This document shows positions 60,321 to 64,000 of a stretch of 64,000 nt of DNA, piece by piece. The DNA is taken from NCBI GenBank assembly GCA_006503475.1, contig RSEH01000048.1, forward strand, positions 123,513-187,512, given 5' to 3'. Each line of letters starts with the position of its first letter. The stretch's first letter is position 1. A program made the translations under genes and the position numbers. This DNA comes from Stentor roeselii (taxonomy: Eukaryota > Ciliophora > Heterotrichea > Heterotrichida > Stentoridae). Below the pieces are notes generated by a model that saw nothing but the letters and a program-made list of their open reading frames with translations, ran no database searches and was not told the origin of the DNA.

Positions 60321-61244
60321 AAAAGAAATCATCTTCATCATCAATTAGTTCAAAAAAGTAAAAGATTGATGTCAAGACTCAATTTCCTAAGGCAGAAATC
60401 TTGGCAAGTATCAAAAACCCTGAGCGATATCAACATCGGAAGAGGAATAGGCCTCAAAAAGTTTTCATCATTTTCATCCAGTAGTTCTAAAAGAAAAAAT
60501 TTGAAGTAAACTTCCTAAGGCAGAAATTTCGGCAAAAATAAAAAGACCTGACACTCCAAAGGAGAGATAAAAAGTGTGAGGTGGAGTAAGTCTGAAGAAG
60601 AAGTCTTCGAGTTCATCGTCTAATAGTTTCAAAAATAAAAAAATTGGTAGAAAAACCCAATTTATTAAGGCTGAAATTCATCAAATATTAATAAGCCTGA
60701 TATTCAAAACGATAATGTAAAAATTGGTGCAGCCATCGGCTGGAAAAAGAAGAGTTCGAGCTCATCCTTAAGCAGTTCTAAAAGAAGAAAGTCTCGCGAA
60801 ATATAAACATTGATTCTAAGGGGCCAGGTAATATTGATGCGAAATTAGGTAGTAATGCTGATGTTAAGGTTGATGTGAAAGCAGGTGGTAAAATTGACTC
60901 TAAAATTGATCCGAAACTAGATGTTAAAGCTGGTGTCAAAGTTAATGCGAAACTAGATGCCAAGGCTGGTGATAAGCTTGATGCAAAGCTCAATCCTAAA
61001 ACTGATGTGAAAATTAAAAAGAAGTCAAGCTCCTTCAGCTTTTCTTAAAGGAAAAAAGGAAAGACTCCAGGTGAAATTCTTTCTAAACTAAAGATGTAAT
61101 TACTCCGAAGATTCACGTCCCTGATGTTGTGAAACCTGCGATCGATGTCATCAAAGATATTACAAAGAAAAAATCATCGCCAAGCTCGTCCAGTTCAAAG
61201 AAGAACAAAAGAAAAAGTCAGATCAAAAAGTAACTCCACCTATC

Positions 61245-61340
61245 AAAGTAGACGATAAAAAGACCCCTATTGAGCCGAAGAAGTCTGAAATCAAAGTTGA
61301 CGATAAAAAGACCCCTATTGAGCCGAAGAAGTCTGAAATC
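61245..61340 (+). repeat. Tandem duplication, 48-bp unit, two copies
   Basis: Two copies (61245-61292 and 61293-61340) encode the 16-residue unit KVDDKKTPIEPKKSEI in frame; the start of a third, divergent copy follows. It is a multiple of three, so it could have arisen while the gene was still coding. Confidence 0.93.
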
Positions 61341-62236
61341 AAAGTCGATGACAAGAAAAAAGTACCTGAAATTAAACCCGATACTCCTTCTGTGAAACCA
61401 ATAGTAATTCCGACACATCCCAATCAAATTTGACAAGCCAAAGGTTGGTAAAAAGTCTTTCAGTTCTTCATCCTCGAGTTCTGGATAGAAGGCAACCGCA
61501 AAGAAGCCTGACATCGAAGTTGATGATAAAAAAACTGAGGTGAAGAAATCTGAAGTCGCTCAATCAAAGCCAGACCTTAAACCTGCTGATAAAGGCAAAA
61601 AATCCAGCTCTTACAGCTCCTCATCTTCAAGAAAAGCATCAAAATCGAAATTTGTCCAGCCCAAGCTACTCGATGTGAAACAATCTAAAATAACAGAAAA
61701 GTCGAAGAAATCCTCATCTTCATTATGTAGTTCAAAAGACAAATCAAAGAAACCGTTTGAAGATGTGAAAATTCAGAAAAAAGCAGCGGATTCAAAATTA
61801 TCAAATCTTGGAAAGAAAATCCCTGTTGCGATCCTAGAAGTAACTCATCCAAACCGGAAGAAATCAAATAAAACTCAAGAAAAAGTCTTTCAGTTCATCT
61901 TCTAGCTCTAAAATGAAAGCATCTGTTAAACCACGAGAGAAAAGTAAAGATATTGTGAAAAAGGCAGAAGAAAAAGCAGCAAAGCCAGTTGTTAAAGTTG
62001 AAAAAAATTCTCAACCAGCGAAACCTGCTGTTAAAGAAGCTGAGAAGAAAGATAAAAAGAAGATTAATGATCCTAAGGCTGATCAAAATATTAAACCTGC
62101 AGAGCCGAAACAATCTTCGAAAATCTTGCTTTCTAGCTCTTCGTCTGAAAGATCAGGACATATGCCAGGTCCTCCTCTTTATAGTAACATGTTTAATTCT
62201 ATTGTTAAAATTATCTCTCAAAAAAGTGTTAATTGA

Positions 62237-64000
62237 TAAAAGTGTTTTATATAATACCACAAATTCAAGAGAAATTGAATCTCCTCACTTCTTATCAAGA
62301 ACCATTTTTACAATCAAATAAATCTTAATCACTAGTATAGTACAATATTATAATTTGAGAGCACATAAAGAAATATTCAAAGATTGAATTTATAATTTTT
62401 TAATCTCACTGTGAAGATACTTAGAGAGTTATATTTTGAAGCTATTTAAAGAAAATTGATTATTGAAGAAATAGAAAATGACAAAATTTATGGATCTAAC
62501 TTTGATTATAAGATATTCTGAGGAATTATTAAACTTAAATATATTATTCAGAGTTTTAAATTCAGAAAATCAGCGATAAACAGTATAATTCAAATAGATA
62601 CCTTTAAGTATATGCTTTGGCAAGAAGTATGCTTGGATAGTAGCAACTTGAAGTGATTTTAAAACAAAAACTCATAATTGCTTTCAAATTGCTTAAACCT
62701 ATTTAAGATAAATTATTAGTATTAATTTAGAATAAGAGTATTTTGTAATTCATGTATTATTATTGAAAGACAAACTAAGAGATGCCCAAGATGAATTTTC
62801 CAAGAAGATATAAACCTAGCTACTTCAACAAGGTGCATTTTTTAGAAGCTTTTAATATTTTGATCCTTTCTATATGATTAATTAAGGAGAATAGTTATTT
62901 TCTCTTGCTATAAAATATATTATTCCTAAGTCAAAGTAAAATATGAATATTAAAGAAAACAGGCATTAAGGAATGTGCCAGTAAAATCTTCGTTTTCAAT
63001 AGGACTATAAGATTTTCATTATGAAAGAATTTGAGTGAGTTTAAAGGATATCGGGAAGTTTTTGGAAGGATTTTAAATAAGATCATTAGAAATAAAAGGC
63101 TGGCTACCTAGGCTAATTCAAGTCGAGAATATATTAAATAAAACCTAAAGGCAAAGCTTAAAGAAATTTTATTTAATTCATCATATTCCTTGATTCGACA
63201 CTGAAATTGTAAGAGATTCGTTTAGAGTTGTCGTATTCGAAAAGCAAATGCCAGATAAAATCTATGATAAACGGTATTCATAAAATTCCTATTAATTTTA
63301 TGTAATTACCAAGGATACCAACTCAGTTATTACGGTTAAGAACGAAATTAACAAAGTTCCAGATCTTGCAAGAAAAATTTCGAAGATCGATAATCAGACC
63401 ATGAAAATAGATTCAAAATATAAAAAATTAAATTATAGATCAATTCTTTAGAAGATAAATAAACAAGATCAGTCAATAGGTCTGGATTAAAAATCAATGC
63501 AAAAAATATGACAGTTTAGCTCAATTCCACTGGATACCTAAAAAAATGCTTGAGTATTCACATTTAGTCAACCACTTAATAATTCAGCATTCTAGTGAAG
63601 TTGTAGAATCCTTTTAAATGAGAAATATGATTTTAGGTTATAAAATTAACGAAAAGGAAGATTTAATGATTCTAAGATCCATCATCTTAGGAAAAATTGA
63701 TGGATCACTTGAATTCTTCATGCAATACTTTAAACTTAAGAGTAGCCTTAATTTATAAAACTCAAAAGAAGAGCAGCTTTAAGTTTATAATAAGGAAGCA
63801 AATGTGATCTTGTAAAAAAGAGCTAAATATAAATTAGTTATGTTTTAATTTTCAGCCACATATAAATTTAATAATATTACAGATTTTATTATACTAAAAG
63901 AAATATATTTACATTATTTAAAATTCATAAAGTAGTTTATCAAATAAATCTATGGCCTTGTGCCAAAATTGAATTCAAGAAAAGCTCAGAATTCTTAATA
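62237..64000. other. 1.8-kb AT-rich region with coding-like, stop-containing stretches
   Basis: No complete gene. Near 63300-63450 (+) a 60-codon open stretch reads FYVITKDTNSVITVKNEINK and VPDLARKISKIDNQTMKIDS. From about 63600 to 63990 another frame reads GKIDGSLEFFMQYFKLKSSL and continues through several TAA/TAG codons as protein-like sequence (FNNITDFIILKEIYLHYLKF). Stop density over the whole region is near that expected for AT-rich non-coding DNA, so these are at best eroded genes. Confidence 0.4.

Larger units (their letters stand above)
59001..62236 (+). pseudogene. Decayed Lys/Ser-rich tandem-repeat gene
   Basis: About 3.2 kb with eroded copies of a repeat of roughly 45-50 residues: (I)KKPDTPKGEIKIGGGIGLKK, then KSSSSSSSS, then KKKIEVKAQIPKAEISGK. 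At least eight copies can be followed between 59.4 and 60.8 kb. A K/D/V repeat (DVKVDVKAGGKIDSKIDPKL) runs to 61.0 kb, and Lys/Pro/Ser blocks run to a distinct end MFNSIVKIISQKSVN at 62236. The longest open pieces are 61540-61905 and 61913-62236. Many one-base frameshifts and stops (TAA, TAG and TGA) break the frame, often in the poly-Ser runs. Internal tandem copies of 109 and 48 bp show ongoing duplication. The ancestral product was a low-complexity, highly charged protein of unknown role. Confidence 0.7.

Noticed and set aside
59381-61514. Phe/Leu/Asp-rich minus-strand frames opposite the Lys/Ser-rich repeats
   Set aside because: They are the complement of the repeat unit (Ser/Lys codons read backwards) and have no start context or family.
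42677-64000. A reassigned genetic code (TAA/TAG as Gln, TGA as Trp, as in Condylostoma)
   Set aside because: All long genes on the left, and the WD40, MUL1-like and arrestin-like genes on the right, are free of in-frame stops; frameshifts are also present in the remnants, so decay explains them better.

Overview
The window looks like macronuclear-type genomic DNA of a heterotrich ciliate, most like Stentor (inference; no species-diagnostic gene such as rRNA is present). Three things point there. Long intact reading frames (up to 1606 codons) use TGG for Trp and have TAA, TAG and TGA only at their ends, so the code is standard. Genes are packed head-to-head and tail-to-tail, often 10-70 bp apart. 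The only introns visible are exactly 15 nt long, mostly GTAA(G/T)...AG, with an A at position 10. Content fits a ciliate too: WDR90/POC16, tectonic, TRIM37, a TPR-DnaJ protein, a eukaryotic RNA-dependent RNA polymerase, a P4 flippase, PAS and Cys-rich membrane proteins.

Region A (1-42.7 kb) is dense and healthy, with 25 genes. In order: the C-terminal part of a sortilin/Vps10 receptor, a 51-aa membrane protein, a two-CNBD protein, two small basic/coiled-coil proteins, an 825-aa Lys-rich protein, a P4-ATPase, a folate-receptor-like protein, an EF-hand protein with a myristoylation-type N-terminus, an RDR, WDR90, a 7TM protein, a C11orf65-like protein, pseudouridine-5'-phosphate glycosidase, two hypothetical or coiled-coil genes, a TPR-J protein, TRIM37, a coiled-coil protein, a PAS membrane protein, CDC14, tectonic, VPS35, an acyl-protein thioesterase and a Cys-rich repeat protein. 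Several genes are split by one 15-nt intron that carries an in-frame stop, so plain ORF calling truncates them; I re-joined these.

Region B (42.7-64 kb) is different: more AT-rich, sparse and full of remnants. Intact genes are a WD40 protein, a MUL1-like RING protein with a clean 15-nt intron, an arrestin-like protein and a zinc-binding/coiled-coil protein. Between them lie a kelch/Cys-rich membrane-protein pseudogene (six stops and a frameshift), an aldo-keto-reductase remnant, a 19-bp minisatellite, a 3-kb decayed Lys/Ser-rich repeat gene, and long stretches with no callable gene. A subtelomeric or otherwise weakly selected segment is the simplest reading.

Functional links: sortilin/Vps10 (cargo) and VPS35 (retromer) belong to one trafficking pathway. 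WDR90, tectonic, TRIM37 and perhaps CDC14 belong to centriole or cilium biology. The genes are not operons, and their closeness may only reflect compactness.
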